The notes beneath the pieces are model-generated. The model saw nothing but the letters and a program-made list of their open reading frames with translations. It was not told where the DNA came from and searched no databases. 64,000 bases of DNA, taken from positions 44,129,689 through 44,193,688 of the forward strand of contig CM056380.1 of assembly GCA_029718625.1 (NCBI GenBank), in the 5' to 3' direction. Shown here piece after piece: positions 1 through 10,003 of the stretch; the first letter of the stretch is position 1; each line of letters begins with the position of its first letter. The DNA comes from Synaphobranchus kaupii. Taxonomy: Eukaryota; Chordata; Actinopteri; Anguilliformes; Synaphobranchidae. Position numbers and translations under genes: made by a program.

Positions 1-392
1 GGCTAATGCTCACTGTAGACCCCTCATACACAAGCCTCTGAATAGTTTTATGCCACATGAGGATGGTTCCATCTCCAAGATCGCTGGTCTGCAGAGAGGA
101 GCCCAGGCTCTCATTGAAGCTTTGGGTCATTTGTACGAGAGAGGGGAGGGGCCAAGGAAACGTCAAGGAGTGTTCCGTTGTCTTCTGTTTAGTTCTTCTT
201 ACTGCATTTGGACCAAGATGGTGGTCAACTACTGGTCTGGTTCCTCGTCCTTTTCATGGAACAGTGATGAAAGAAAAACATTACAGCAGTATGAGCAATG
301 GTACAGAGAGGTCACAGTTCATTAGATGCTTGGATAGAGGAGTATGGCATGGCTATGCTGTAATTATAAGTCACTGCATCTTTCAGTGGTTA
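1..392. other. No gene recognised
   Basis: Two short overlapping open frames occur on the plus strand (50-325 and 57-422), but neither resembles a known domain and they contradict each other. I see no splice-flanked exon, RNA gene or repeat boundary before the MITE that begins near 393. Confidence 0.4.
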
Positions 393-700
393 TACAGTGC
401 AAAAAATGTATGTCTGTCTTAACAAGTGTTTTAGTCTTGTAATGAGTCTGTAATGAGTCTTTTAACTTATTTTATTTCTCAAAAGTGGAAAATATTCGCT
501 TATTTTAAGTAACATTTTGCTTGACAAGTGAAATGATCTTACCCCACTGGCAAATCTTGAAATGAGTAAAACTATCTCACCCCACTGGCAGATAGTTTGT
601 CTTATTTAGCAGGTAACAGAAGGTATGTAACAGAAATAAGATTCTAAAGTCTAATTATAAGATTAAAATGCTTGTTAAGATTTGGTTTTTGCAGTGTATA
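393..700. mobile_element. MITE with CAGTGCAAAAA-type ends
   Basis: The left end reads TATACAGTGCAAAAAA and the right end TTTTTGCAGTGTATA, so the termini are inverted repeats of about 14 bp. There is no coding capacity. The interior (anti-parallel) resembles the element at 22742-23010, sharing a segment around CCCCACTGGCAGAT. The element is flanked by TATA on both sides, so the exact edge and superfamily (Tc1 or hAT) are uncertain. Confidence 0.6.
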
Positions 701-1560
701 TTTCACCATAAAATGCCTGTGGTCTCAGAAATCCTTACAAGGTTCTCTTAAATTAACAAACTTTTACTTACTTTTATGGTTTCACCAGTTTATCCTCTTT
801 GCCAGTGACACGATGGTAAAATATCCCTGGTCTTATAAAGGATACAGAGACTGTATGCATCCTTGAATTATCAATACAAATCCTTTCCAGATCCCTTACA
901 CTTAGTTTTTTGCTTTGTATTTAGTGAATCATTTCATTTAAAAAAATCCAACTTTTGCAAGCTTTGCCTAAGAAACAAAGTGCAGAAAGAGGCTGAAACC
1001 ATACATCCACTTTTACATTCCATAAAAGTTTTCACACTCCCTCTAATGCTGAGGATTTCCATAGTTCTTTTTTGTTGTTGCTTTAATTGAACATAGCACA
1101 AATTTAAAAAAACGAACAACCACTGAAAACGCACTCCACAAATCCTACCTACCGTCTGCCTTCCAGTTTTCAGATAACGGACCTGGCAGTCACACCAGGC
1201 TACAGTGCAGCTCACTCCATTGTCCATATTGTTTAAATGGCAGTCTCCATGGGAACAAGAGCATAGCTGGCCACAATAGGGGCAATGGGGAGTGGTATGC
1301 AAAGAGAAAACAAGCTGAACGCTTGTCAACTGCCCTTTGACACTTTTTCTAAGCCGCCTGGCTACCGGCGTCTCAACAGCAGCAGGTAGCTCCATAGCTG
1401 TCAGAACAAAGCCGGCATAGTGACCCACGCTGCGCTTTTTTAACAGCTCTCTTTTTGCTTTTCTTTTTTTTAAAAATCATTTGCATGCGTAATGAGGGAC
1501 TGCTTGCAATTTTATCTGTGAAGACATACTGAAATATTAGAATGGCTGACAAGTGGCTCA
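701..1560. other. Unassigned stretch with a cysteine-rich open frame
   Basis: A 164-codon open frame runs on the minus strand (934-1428). Its translation is cysteine-rich in the middle, but I recognise no family, splice context or promoter, and its C-terminal half is low-complexity. It may be a chance frame. Nothing else is evident. Confidence 0.3.
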
Positions 1561-1577
1561 TCCTGTTAAAACACTGG

Positions 1578-2551
1578 GGGCTCTATTTTAATAAACCAAA
1601 CGCAATGGTGAACGCAAGAGTAATCGCTTGGCGGTATCGCTCTGAGGGCGTGTCGGCGAGAAATTTGGTCATTTCATGACGGCAATCTTGGCGCACCTTA
1701 TGGCGGTATTGCTAAAAGGCTGGGTTTAAACGTCCAAGGTGTGTCTCTATGGTAGCCAATCAAATTGTTGTTCTCATGCTTTAAAACGCAATCGCGTTGG
1801 AACGCAATCGCTCCATGCAATTTCATAATGAACAACCCAAACGCACTGGACCGTCAACGACAAGATTTTCCGCACAGGAATCAGACATACTTGCAACAGA
1901 AGTACAGGCTAGGACTGTAGTAATTTATGGATCACAATCCACACCACCTCGTCTCCCAGAAGTTCGGAAGGCACGGGAGGAGGTGGCGAATGCATTAATT
2001 AGCCTACATTAGGTGATGTAGGCATAATTATGATTCAAATGGTAGGCTTATGATTCAACTGTGTCAATGTGTAATTTATATATTATAGGCTAGTGGCCTA
2101 CATGATCGAAAGTTTCTTGTAAGCTGTCCTGTTTTATTCTAGTAGTTTAAATTAAAATTAATTAATTAATAATAATTATAGGCTATTTGTTCATTAAATG
2201 GAAGTGTAATGTTGGCATCACCCTATAGACACTACATAGAACTACATGACGAATAAGTTACCAAATTGCCAGAGTCTATTGCGTTTCCGCTAAGAGGTGG
2301 TTCCAGCTGATCATAACGCAATGGGTTTTAGTTGGTTCAAATTGTCACTGAGCCGAAAGTATTTTAGAACACGCCCCAGACAGCGCCACCCATCCCACTG
2401 CAGCGCAAGCGAAAGGATGTTATGTTGAGAATTTGTTGATCCTAGCGGTATTGCTGAGAAACGCCATAGCGCCAGTTTTAAGACGTTGATGCTGTCAACA
2501 AGCTTGTGTTTGACTATACCGTCACCTTGCGCTGGTTTGAAAATAGAGCCC
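1578..2551. mobile_element. Harbinger-type non-autonomous element, copy A
   Basis: A 974-bp element starts GGGCTCTATTTTAATAAACC and ends GGTTTGAAAATAGAGCCC, giving imperfect inverted termini. It is flanked by a 3-bp direct repeat TGG (1575-1577 and 2552-2554). A related uninterrupted site lies at 19226-19245, where the same flanks join with a single TGG; this supports the boundaries. PIF/Harbinger elements make 3-bp duplications, normally TWA, so TGG is atypical. It lacks a DDE transposase and keeps only a short Myb-like frame. Near-identical copies lie at 9852-11809 and 10004-10980. Confidence 0.85.
1797..2012 (+). pseudogene. Relic Myb/SANT-like ORF in Harbinger copy A
   Basis: This is the same coding relic as at 10253-10441 but with a small deletion near the start of the domain, so the N-terminal frame differs. 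The shared part reads FSAQESDILATEVQART followed by a YGSQ and PRLPEVRKAREEVANAL block. It resembles the NAIF1/Myb_DNA-bind_5-type trihelix domain carried by the second ORF of Harbinger transposons, which in active elements binds transposon ends and imports the transposase into the nucleus. It stops after about 60 residues, so only the first part of the domain is present. It is probably not translated to a functional product. Confidence 0.5.
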
Positions 2552-2554
2552 TGG

Positions 2555-2736
2555 GTTTCAGTGTAGTGCCCTCTGGGGACTACGCCAATAGTGCTGCCCA
2601 GGGAGGCAGGATTTCAGTCAGTAGCATGTCCCTGCTTTTCATGCATGAAGTTCTCTAACTGGGATGCAGCCAATATCTTGATCAATTAACCATCAATTTC
2701 TACCATAAGTTGCAAGCTACACTCCGGGGTAACAGT
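2555..2736. repeat. Segment paralogous to 19245-19440
   Basis: The sequence after copy A (ACTACGCCAATAGTGCTGCC, then a CAGGATTTCAGTCAGTAGCATG-like block) matches 19245-19440 closely but with scattered changes and short indels. It marks a duplicated genomic block, or an unclassified repeat, into which copy A inserted at this site only. Confidence 0.6.
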
Positions 2737-2741
2737 CTTAG

Positions 2742-4127
2742 TGTTACGTATCTGTTACGGGACGAACCCAAGTGCAACGACCAGGAGACAGATTTCACAA
2801 AAGGGTATTTTTAATAAATTAAGTGTTGGGGTAGTCCCAACACTGTACAGGAAAGGCAACACAAGTATTACACAGGTTTTTCGCCTGGAAGCCCGGGGCG
2901 GGCTGCTCCAAGCCGGAGCTGGACTGGAGGATCTGGAACTGTTCGTTCCAACCCGGAACTGGACTGGACAGGAACTGGACCGGGTGGTCCACACGGGAAT
3001 CAGGTTCTGGAACGGAATGTTCCAAACCGGAACTGGACTGGACTGGAACTGGACCGGGTGGTCCACACGGGAATCAGGTTCTGGAACGGAATGTTCCAAA
3101 CCGGAACTGGACTGGACTGGAACTGGACCGGGAGGTCCACACGGGAATCAGGTTCGGGAACGGAATGTTCCAAACCGGAACTGGACTTTGGACAGGTAGT
3201 TCGTACGACTCACGCCTGGACTGGACTGGAACTGGCAGGGGAGCGACTCACTACGGCAGGGCAGGAACTGGACCGGACTGACTGCACCGGTACAGAACAA
3301 CAAAACAGAGGGGGGTTAGTGCAAGGGAAGGCACGGGAAAGACCGGGAGGTTCTCACGGAGGTGCAGGGCTTGGTAGACAGGTGACTGATGTAGCACAGC
3401 AGGACAGGGTGGTGTGGCGTAGCTGCGGTAGGTCCGGAAGGAGCTGACTGGTCTCCAGAGCTCCAGGAGCCGGCGCCGAAGAACTAGTTGGCTTCTTCGG
3501 TCGGACAGGAACAACTGGAGGGTAGCCAGGTAACAAGCCAACCCGGAGCCTACACGAGCTGGAGGTGGAGGTACCGCAACACACACAACGAAAACGGGGG
3601 GGATACGAACACTGCCACGGGAGAATGGGTGCTGGGTTAGATGGAGGAGAAGGGAAACAGGTTAGCTACATCAAACGACAGGAAATTGTGCGGGAGGTAA
3701 ACTACCAATCCGTAGTTTCGCGTAGAACTAATGCTGTACGGGAATAACATCCCACAACCAAGCGAATCGTTCACACTAGAAGACCAGATAACAAGACGAG
3801 CACTAACACCAAGTGACGATAGTTAACGAACTGGCGCCGACTGGCAGCCAGCCGAAAGACTATATAGTGAGGTTAATGACAGGACTAAATAAGGCACAGG
3901 TGTGAAAATAAACCGGGAGTGATTGCGAAACACCAGGTGAGGAAATGCATGCAACGAGGGGGAGGGAGTGAAAGGCGGAAGTAAGACAACACAACCAGAC
4001 GAACAAGACAGGGAAGGACACGCCTAGTCCGCAGCAGCGGGGAAAACACGGACAAAGGGATCCAACATGACACGGAGGGAAAACAGGAAAACACGGAAAA
4101 CGGACAGGAAGGGAGCGGAACATTACA
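2742..4127 (-). repeat. 3' LTR of the chromovirus
   Basis: 1386-bp LTR, first in window order but downstream in element orientation. It is almost identical to 8463-9847. In element orientation it has a TATA box (plus-strand TATATAG at 3861-3867), a predicted start about 31 nt downstream, and an ATTAAA poly(A)-like signal near 2807-2815. U3 would be about 290 bp and R unusually long, about 1 kb. It also holds three 74-bp tandem units (about 2976-3190). Confidence 0.95.
2976..3190. repeat. 74-bp tandem repeat inside the LTR
   Basis: Three units start at about 2984, 3058 and 3132, each containing GGTCCACACGGGAATCAGG and CGGAATGTTCCAAACCGG. The spacing is exactly 74 bp. The same array is present in the other LTR (about 8705-8911). 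GAACNNNNTTCC-like palindromes recur within the units. Confidence 0.9.
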
Positions 4128-4130
4128 GTA

Positions 4131-4142
4131 CCCCCCCCCTCA
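4131..4142 (-). promoter_or_regulatory. Polypurine tract of the chromovirus
   Basis: On the minus strand the run reads TGAGGGGGGGGG and ends three bases before the 3' LTR. This is the usual place and composition for the RNase H-resistant primer of plus-strand DNA synthesis. It overlaps the pol stop codon (4140-4142). Confidence 0.85.
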
Positions 4143-7100
4143 ACGTACGCCACCTGGCGTACCTGGCGGCCTGGTCTTGGATGGGAAGCGACTGTGGAAA
4201 TCCTGGATCAGTGATTGATCCAGGATGAGGCCCCTGTGGAGCCATGACCGCTCCTCAGGACCATACCCCTCCCAGTCCACGAGGTATTGGAAACCCCGAC
4301 CCTTACGGCGGATGTCGATGATGCGGTCCACCGTGTAGGCCGGGGCGTTGTCGATGACCCGGACAGGTGGAGGAGGGAGGGTAGGGGCACTGAGGGGGCT
4401 GGAGGCGACAGGCTTAATTTGTGAAACATGAAAAACGGGGTAAACTTTGAGGGAGGCAGGGAGGGAGAGTTTAACGGAAACTGGGTTGATAAGACATACA
4501 ACAGGGAAGGGACCAATGAACCGGGGCCGAAGTTTTTTAGAGGAGGAGGGAAGGGAAATGTTGGATGTGGATAGCCAGACCTGCTGACCGGCCCTGTACT
4601 TGGGGGCTGCGGTCCTGTGCAGGTCCGCCAGACGCTGCGAACGGGAATTGGAACGCAGGAGTGCGGTGCGTGCAAGTCTCCAAATGCGCTTGCATTTGAG
4701 GATGTGAGCATTAACAGAGGGGACTGCTACCTCGGCCTCCTGGACCGATAGGAGAGGGGGTTGGTAACCTAACGAGCACTCGAATGGGGATAACCCGGTG
4801 GAGGTACTCTTAAGGGAGTTGTGAGAGTACTCTACCCAGGGGAGGAAACGGCTCCAGGAGGCGGGATTGCGAGCAGTGACGCACCGCAGGGCGGCCCCCA
4901 GGTCCTGGTTCGCCCTCTCTGCCTGGCCGTTAGACTGGGGATGGAAGCCAGACGACAAACTGGCCGAGGCCCCCAGGGCTACACAGAACGCCTTCCAAAC
5001 CTGGGAGGAGAATTGGGGCCCACGATCCGAAACAATGTCGGATGGGATCCCGTGCAGCCTGACCACATGTACCACCAGGAGCTCCGCAGTTTCGAGGGCG
5101 GACGGGAGTTTGGGGAGGGGAATGAAGTGAACCGCCTTGGAGAACCGATCCACAATTGTCAGAATGACAGAGTTGCCCTCTGACAAAGGCAGACCGGTAA
5201 CGAAATCCACACCAATGTGGCTCCAAGGACGGCCCGGGACAGGGAGGGGAAGGAGAAGACCAGAGGGAGGCTGGTGGGAAGCCTTGCTCCTGGCGCACAC
5301 TGAGCAGGCCAGGACAAAAGCACGGGTATCCTCCTTGAGGGTGGGCCACCAAAAGCTCCTCCTGACGAGGGTGGTCGTTCTGGCAACACCTGGGTGACAC
5401 GCCAGGCAGGAGGCGTGAACCCACTCAAGGACCTGGGAGCGGACGGAGTTGGGAACAAACAGGGAGGGGTTAGGGTTACTACGGGGGTCAGGGTGGGAAG
5501 TCTGGGCGGACCTCACGATCTCCTCAATCCTCCAGGAGACCGCAGCCACCATACAGGACGCTGGTAGAATAGGCTCGGGGTCAGCAGGACTGGAGGGAAG
5601 GGAAAACACACGGGATAAGGCATCCGCCTTAATATTGCGGGAACCGGGGCGATAGGATAAAGAAAAATTGAACCGGGCAAAGAAAAGTGACCACCTAGCC
5701 TGTCTAGCATTAAGCCTTTTAGCAGACCTCAAATAAATTAAATTTTGGTGGTCAGTTAACACAATAAAGGGGGTACCTGCCCCCTCCAGCCAGTGGCGCC
5801 ACTCCTCAAGAGCCAGCTTTATGGCAAGAAGCTCCCGATTCCCGACATCATAATTTCGCTCAGCGGAGGACAGCCTCCGGGAGAAAAAGGCACAGGGATG
5901 GAGTTTGTTGTCCAAGGCGGCACGTTGGGACAGAATGGCCCCCACGCCGGTGTCGGAGGCATCCACCTCAATCGTAAATTGACGAGTGGGATCAGGGTGA
6001 CAAAGAATAGGGGCTGAGGAAAACCGTGCTTTAAGCTGTTCAAAAGCAAGCTGAGCTTCGGAGTTCCAACAGAAAGAAAAAACAGTGGAGGTAAGTTTGG
6101 TAAGGGGGGCAGCAATGACACTGTAATTACGGATAAAACGGCGATAGAAATTAGCAAAACCAAGGAATTGTTGTAGGTGCTTACGAGAGGTGGGTTGGGG
6201 CCATTCCGTCACCGCCTTGACTTTGACCGGATCCGCCCGGATACTGCCCTCCTCAATGATGAAGCCGAGGAACGGGACTGAAGAGACGTGGAAGGAGCAC
6301 TTCTCTGCCTTGACGAAGAGCTGGTTCTCGAGGAGACGCTGGAGAACCTCCCGGACATGGAGAATGTGTTCCTGAGGGGACTTAGAAAAAATCAAAATAT
6401 CGTCGATGTAAACGAAAACAGTCTTACCCAATAGGTCTCGCAGTACGTCATTCACCATGCCCTGGAAGACTGCCGGGGCGTTAGTAAGGCCGAAGGGGAC
6501 CACCAGGTACTCATAGTGGCCCAACGGGGTATTGAAGGCAGTCTTCCACTCATCCCCCTCCCGTATGCGCACCAAGTGGTACGCATTACGGAGGTCGAGC
6601 TTGGTGAAAATGACGGCCTGCGAGAGGGGTTCAAAAGCAGTGTTAATGAGGGGGAGAGGATATTTGTTGCGGATAGTGATAGAATTGAGTCCCCGATAGT
6701 CGATGCAGGGCCGTAGTGAGCCGTCCTTTTTCCCTACAAAAAAGAACCCAGCACCAACCGGAGAAGAGGAGGGACGGATGATGCCCGAGGCGAGGGACTC
6801 ATGAATGTATTCTTCCATGGCGAGTTTCTCTGGTCCCGACAGACTGTAGAGACGGCCGGACGGAAGTTTGGCTCCCGCCAGCAGGTCTATACAGCAATCG
6901 TAAGGGCGGTGAGGAGGTAGGGACAGAGCACGTGATTTGGAAAAGGTCCGGCCGAGGTCGTGATATTGCTTGGGAACGTTGGAAATATCGGGTTCGGGTA
7001 GGTTGGTGCTGGGATTCTTGGACCCCGGAGGGGGAAGAGCGGAACGGAGACAGCTAGCCAGGCAGTGGCCACTCCACGCCAGGATGCGTCCGGCCTGCCA

Positions 7101-7541
7101 GTCGATGTGCGGGTTATGGAGGCGGAGCCAGGTCTGACCTAAAACTATGGACGATTGTTTTGAGTTGATGAGGAGGAGTTGAATGCTCTCCCGATGATTG
7201 CCGGAAAGGACGAGCTGTAAGGGAACGGTGGAGTGGGTCACTAACCCCAGACTCCTACCGTCTAAAGCAAAGGCAGTAATGGGAGAGGGTAGAAGCTCCG
7301 TGGGGATGCCGGCCCTCTGGGCGAAGGTGGTGTCCATAAAGTTGGCGTCGGCCCCAGAGTCGATGAGGGCCGACGAGACCTCGGACTTGTCCCTCCACAG
7401 GAGAGTGGCCTTGAAAACCAGGCGATTCTGGGCTGCATGGCAGGGTATGATAGGGCTCGTCAGTACGCCCAGTTTTACTGGCGAGCCTATTCTTTTGGGC
7501 GGATGGGGCATGAGGCGATCTGGTGGCCAGGTTTGCCACAA
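4140..7541 (-). CDS. pol: Pol polyprotein: protease, RT, RNase H, integrase, chromodomain
   Basis: Uninterrupted 1133-codon frame. It is probably expressed only as a Gag-Pol fusion by -1 frameshifting at 7493-7499, so the nominal upstream ATG (7541) is likely not used. Domains in order, numbered from 7541: aspartic protease with DSGAD (61-65); reverse transcriptase with motif-A aspartate in LDLRNAYH (~316) and YIDD (378-381); RNase H with D527, E570 and D597; integrase zinc finger H709/H716/C746/C749; integrase core D779, D839, E875 (DX35E); and a C-terminal chromodomain (~1068-1115) with YLVDWEGY. The chromodomain normally directs integration to modified chromatin. All catalytic residues are present and no stop or frameshift is seen, so the enzyme set looks functional. 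The frame ends in the polypurine tract. Confidence 0.96.
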   Translation of the reverse strand: MWQTWPPDRLMPHPPKRIGSPVKLGVLTSPIIPCHAAQNRLVFKATLLWRDKSEVSSALIDSGADANFMDTTFAQRAGIPTELLPSPITAFALDGRSLGLVTHSTVPLQLVLSGNHRESIQLLLINSKQSSIVLGQTWLRLHNPHIDWQAGRILAWSGHCLASCLRSALPPPGSKNPSTNLPEPDISNVPKQYHDLGRTFSKSRALSLPPHRPYDCCIDLLAGAKLPSGRLYSLSGPEKLAMEEYIHESLASGIIRPSSSPVGAGFFFVGKKDGSLRPCIDYRGLNSITIRNKYPLPLINTAFEPLSQAVIFTKLDLRNAYHLVRIREGDEWKTAFNTPLGHYEYLVVPFGLTNAPAVFQGMVNDVLRDLLGKTVFVYIDDILIFSKSPQEHILHVREVLQRLLENQLFVKAEKCSFHVSSVPFLGFIIEEGSIRADPVKVKAVTEWPQPTSRKHLQQFLGFANFYRRFIRNYSVIAAPLTKLTSTVFSFCWNSEAQLAFEQLKARFSSAPILCHPDPTRQFTIEVDASDTGVGAILSQRAALDNKLHPCAFFSRRLSSAERNYDVGNRELLAIKLALEEWRHWLEGAGTPFIVLTDHQNLIYLRSAKRLNARQARWSLFFARFNFSLSYRPGSRNIKADALSRVFSLPSSPADPEPILPASCMVAAVSWRIEEIVRSAQTSHPDPRSNPNPSLFVPNSVRSQVLEWVHASCLACHPGVARTTTLVRRSFWWPTLKEDTRAFVLACSVCARSKASHQPPSGLLLPLPVPGRPWSHIGVDFVTGLPLSEGNSVILTIVDRFSKAVHFIPLPKLPSALETAELLVVHVVRLHGIPSDIVSDRGPQFSSQVWKAFCVALGASASLSSGFHPQSNGQAERANQDLGAALRCVTARNPASWSRFLPWVEYSHNSLKSTSTGLSPFECSLGYQPPLLSVQEAEVAVPSVNAHILKCKRIWRLARTALLRSNSRSQRLADLHRTAAPKYRAGQQVWLSTSNISLPSSSKKLRPRFIGPFPVVCLINPVSVKLSLPASLKVYPVFHVSQIKPVASSPLSAPTLPPPPVRVIDNAPAYTVDRIIDIRRKGRGFQYLVDWEGYGPEERSWLHRGLILDQSLIQDFHSRFPSKTRPPGTPGGVR
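7454..7499 (-). promoter_or_regulatory. -1 ribosomal frameshift signal (gag-pol)
   Basis: On the minus strand the slippery heptamer C CCA AAA (7493-7499) lies in the gag frame two codons before its stop (GAA TAG). Slipping back one base enters the pol frame exactly. Five nucleotides downstream a stem GGCTCG/CGAGCC (7482-7487 with 7454-7459) encloses an inner perfect hairpin CCAGT-AAA-ACTGG (7469-7481). Heptamer, spacer and stem match the canonical X XXY YYZ cassette used by retroviruses and by PEG10. The fold was read by eye, not computed. Confidence 0.88.
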
Positions 7542-8443
7542 TAGAAGCAGGATCTGGATCGCAGGCGACGTTGGCGCTCCGCAGAGTTGACCGCAACTCT
7601 GCCCAGTTGCATGGGCTCCTCTTCGGAGACCCCAGACGCCGCCCTAGATCCAGAAGCAGAAGGGTGAGAGCGTATGTGAGGAAGATGACCGGGGTTCCCC
7701 CCACGCTCACGGGCCCGGATACGGAGACGGTTGTCGATTGCTATGGCCAGGCTAATCAGGCTATTGAGTGAGGTGGATTCTTCACGGGTGGCAAGTTGGT
7801 CTTTAAGCTCCTCGCTGAGTGCCTGGCGGAAAGCCCCCTGAAGGGCGGTGTCGTTCCATCCGGACTCCGCTGCGAGGGTACGGAATTGGATGGCCATTTC
7901 AGCGACGCTACGACTCCCTTGACGGACCTGAAGTAGGCGCTGAGTTGCATCTCGCCCACAGGTAGGGTGGTCAAACACTCGCCGCATCTCGGCGGTGAAG
8001 GCAGCGAAGTTGTTGCAGAGCGCGACTTGGCTATCCCAGATGGATGTAGCCCACTCCAGGGCACCTCCTCCCAGGCTGCTCATAATGAAAGCGATCTTAC
8101 ATGGGTCGGAGGCGAAGGAGGAGGGCTGCATCCGGAAGACAATGTCGCATTTCATGAGAAATTCGCGACATTTCCCCAATTCCCCGCGGTATAACTCAGG
8201 ATGTTGTACGCGAGGCTCACGAAATGAAGTGGACACAGGAGGGTCCGCCGGAGGATCCGGTGCGGGCGGAGTAGAGCCCAATGGAATGCGCGGAAGCGGC
8301 TGGTGAAGAGACAGCTGCGTCACTTGTTCCGTGATGCCCCTCAGTACTTCCAACACGTCATCCAAACGACGGCCCTGTTGGTCGCTGACCGCAGTTTGGC
8401 AGGAGAAGGCGTGCCGAATCTGCTCCAGGTCGGCTGGGTCCAT
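7487..8443 (-). CDS. gag: Gag (capsid and nucleocapsid) polyprotein
   Basis: 318-codon frame starting ATG-GAC-CCA only 19 nt after the 5' LTR. The protein begins [13 protein letters not shown]. The middle (about 85-210) matches the capsid-like region of sushi-class Gag and of the domesticated PEG10/RTL proteins, with [16 protein letters not shown] and a GGALEWA motif. Near the C-terminus lies a perfect CCHC zinc knuckle, [14 protein letters not shown] (C-X2-C-X4-H-X4-C), for binding genomic RNA. The stop codon (7487-7489) follows the slippery heptamer, so most ribosomes would make Gag and a minority Gag-Pol. The frame is intact and there is no envelope gene. Confidence 0.95.
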   Translation of the reverse strand: MDPADLEQIRHAFSCQTAVSDQQGRRLDDVLEVLRGITEQVTQLSLHQPLPRIPLGSTPPAPDPPADPPVSTSFREPRVQHPELYRGELGKCREFLMKCDIVFRMQPSSFASDPCKIAFIMSSLGGGALEWATSIWDSQVALCNNFAAFTAEMRRVFDHPTCGRDATQRLLQVRQGSRSVAEMAIQFRTLAAESGWNDTALQGAFRQALSEELKDQLATREESTSLNSLISLAIAIDNRLRIRARERGGNPGHLPHIRSHPSASGSRAASGVSEEEPMQLGRVAVNSAERQRRLRSRSCFYCGKPGHQIASCPIRPKE

Positions 8444-8450
8444 GTTTTTG

Positions 8451-8458
8451 GCCAGTTC
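8451..8458 (-). promoter_or_regulatory. Candidate self-primer binding site
   Basis: Four bases after the 5' LTR the element reads GAACTGGC (minus strand). No TGG-type tRNA primer site fits the 19-nt leader. The octamer is perfectly complementary to GCCAGTTC in the LTR (9548-9555), which starts 31 nt after the TATA box, where the transcript's 5' end is expected. Tf1 and sushi-group elements are known or proposed to prime from their own RNA 5' end. Eight bases is shorter than the 11 used by Tf1. Confidence 0.55.
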
Positions 8459-8462
8459 CTTC

Positions 8463-9847
8463 TGTTACGTATCTGTTACGGGACGAACCCAAGTGCAACG
8501 ACCAGGAGACAGATTTCACAAAAGGGTATTTTTAATAAATTAAGTGTTGGGGTAGTCCCAACACTGTACAGGAAAGGCAACACAAGTATTACACAGGTTT
8601 TTCGCCTGGAAGCCCGGGGCGGGCTGCTCCAAGCCGGAGCTGGACTGGAGGATCTGGAACTGTTCGTTCCAACCCGGAACTGGACTGGACAGGAACTGGA
8701 CCGGGTGGTCCACACGGGAATCAGGTTCTGGAACGGAATGTTCCAAACCGGAACTGGACTGGACTGGAACTGGACCGGGTGGTCCACACGGGAATCAGGT
8801 TCTGGAACGGAATGTTCCAAACCGGAACTGGACTGGACTGGAACTGGACAGGGAGGTCCACACGGGAATCAGGTTCGGGAACGGAATGTTCCAAACCGGA
8901 ACTGGACTTTGGACAGGTAGTTCGTACGACTCACGCCTGGACTGGACTGGAACTGGCAGGGGAGCGACTCACTACGGCAGGGCAGGAACTGGACCGGACT
9001 GACTGCACCGGTACAGAACAACAAAACAGAGGGGGGTTAGTGCAAGGGAAGGCACGGGAAAGACCGGGAGGTTCTCACGGAGGTGCAGGGCTTGGTAGAC
9101 AGGTGACTGATGTAGCACAGCAGGACAGGGTGGTGTGGCGTAGCTGCGGTAGGTCCGGAAGGAGCTGACTGGTCTCCAGAGCTCCAGGAGCCGGCGCCGA
9201 AGAACTAGTTGGCTTCTTCGGTCGGACAGGAACAACTGGAGGGTAGCCAGGTAACAAGCCAACCCGGAGCCTACACGAGCTGGAGGTGGAGGTACCGCAA
9301 CACACACAACGAAAACGGGGGGATACGAACACTGCCACGGGAGAATGGGTGCTGGGTTAGATGGAGGAGAAGGGAAACAGGTTAGCTACATCAAACGACA
9401 GGAAATTGTGCGGGAGGTAAACTACCAATCCGTAGTTTCGCGTAGAACTAATGCTGTACGGGAATAACATCCCACAACCAAGCGAATCGTTCACACTAGA
9501 AGACCAGATAACAAGACGAGCACTAACACCAAGTGACGATAGTTAACGAACTGGCGCCGACTGGCAGCCAGCCGAAAGACTATATAGTGAGGTTAATGAC
9601 AGGACTAAATAAGGCACAGGTGTGAAAATAAACCGGGAGTGATTGCGAAACACCAGGTGAGGAAATGCATGCAACGAGGGGGAGGGAGTGAAAGGCGGAA
9701 GTAAGACAACACAACCAGACGAACAAGACAGGGAAGGACACGCCTAGTCCGCAGCAGCGGGGAAAACACGGACAAAGGGATCCAACATGACACGGAGGGA
9801 AAACAGGAAAACACGGAAAACGGACAGGAAGGGAGCGGAACATTACA
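8463..9847 (-). repeat. 5' LTR of the chromovirus
   Basis: 1385-bp LTR upstream in element orientation. It carries the same landmarks as the other copy: TATA box at 9581-9587, predicted start near 9555, 74-bp tandem array and poly(A)-like ATTAAA. It starts and ends with TG/CA and abuts the target duplicate CTTAG. Confidence 0.95.
9581..9587 (-). promoter_or_regulatory. TATA box of the 5' LTR promoter
   Basis: Plus-strand TATATAG reads CTATATA in element orientation. About 31 nt downstream is GGCGCCAGTTCG, a plausible start site and the complement of the candidate primer-binding site. Confidence 0.65.
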
Positions 9848-10003
9848 CTTAGGGCTCTATTTTAATAAACCAAACGCAATGGTGAACGCAAGAGTAATCG
9901 CTTGGCGGTATCGCTCTGAGGGCGTGTCGGCGAGAAATTTGGTAATTTCATGACGGCAATCTTGGCGCATCTGATGGCGGTATTGCTAAAAGGCTGGGTT
10001 TAA

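Larger units (their letters stand above)
2742..9847 (-). mobile_element. Full-length Ty3/gypsy chromovirus (sushi/Tf1-like)
   Basis: Complete LTR retrotransposon of about 7.1 kb transcribed from the minus strand. It has two direct LTRs beginning TG and ending CA, a perfect 5-bp target duplication CTTAG (2737-2741 and 9848-9852), and a purine tract next to the 3' LTR. The gag and pol frames are intact and overlap in the -1 frame. The integrase ends in a chromodomain, placing it among the chromoviruses, and the gag resembles the sushi group related to mammalian PEG10/RTL genes. By eye I found only two differences between the LTRs: one C/A substitution (near 3129 versus 8850) and one G in a G-run. 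This means a very recent insertion, potentially still competent to move. Confidence 0.97.

Noticed and set aside
934..1428. 164-codon minus-strand frame as a real gene
   Set aside because: No family, no splice or promoter context, and low-complexity ends; left as unassigned.
2741..3447. Several long open frames in the LTR (repeated GLDWNWTG-type peptides)
   Set aside because: They are produced by the 74-bp tandem repeats in non-coding LTR sequence, and occur equally in both LTRs and on both strands.
4821..7590. Many plus-strand and alternate-frame open frames across pol
   Set aside because: They are antisense or shifted shadows of the intact pol frame, which has all expected catalytic motifs.
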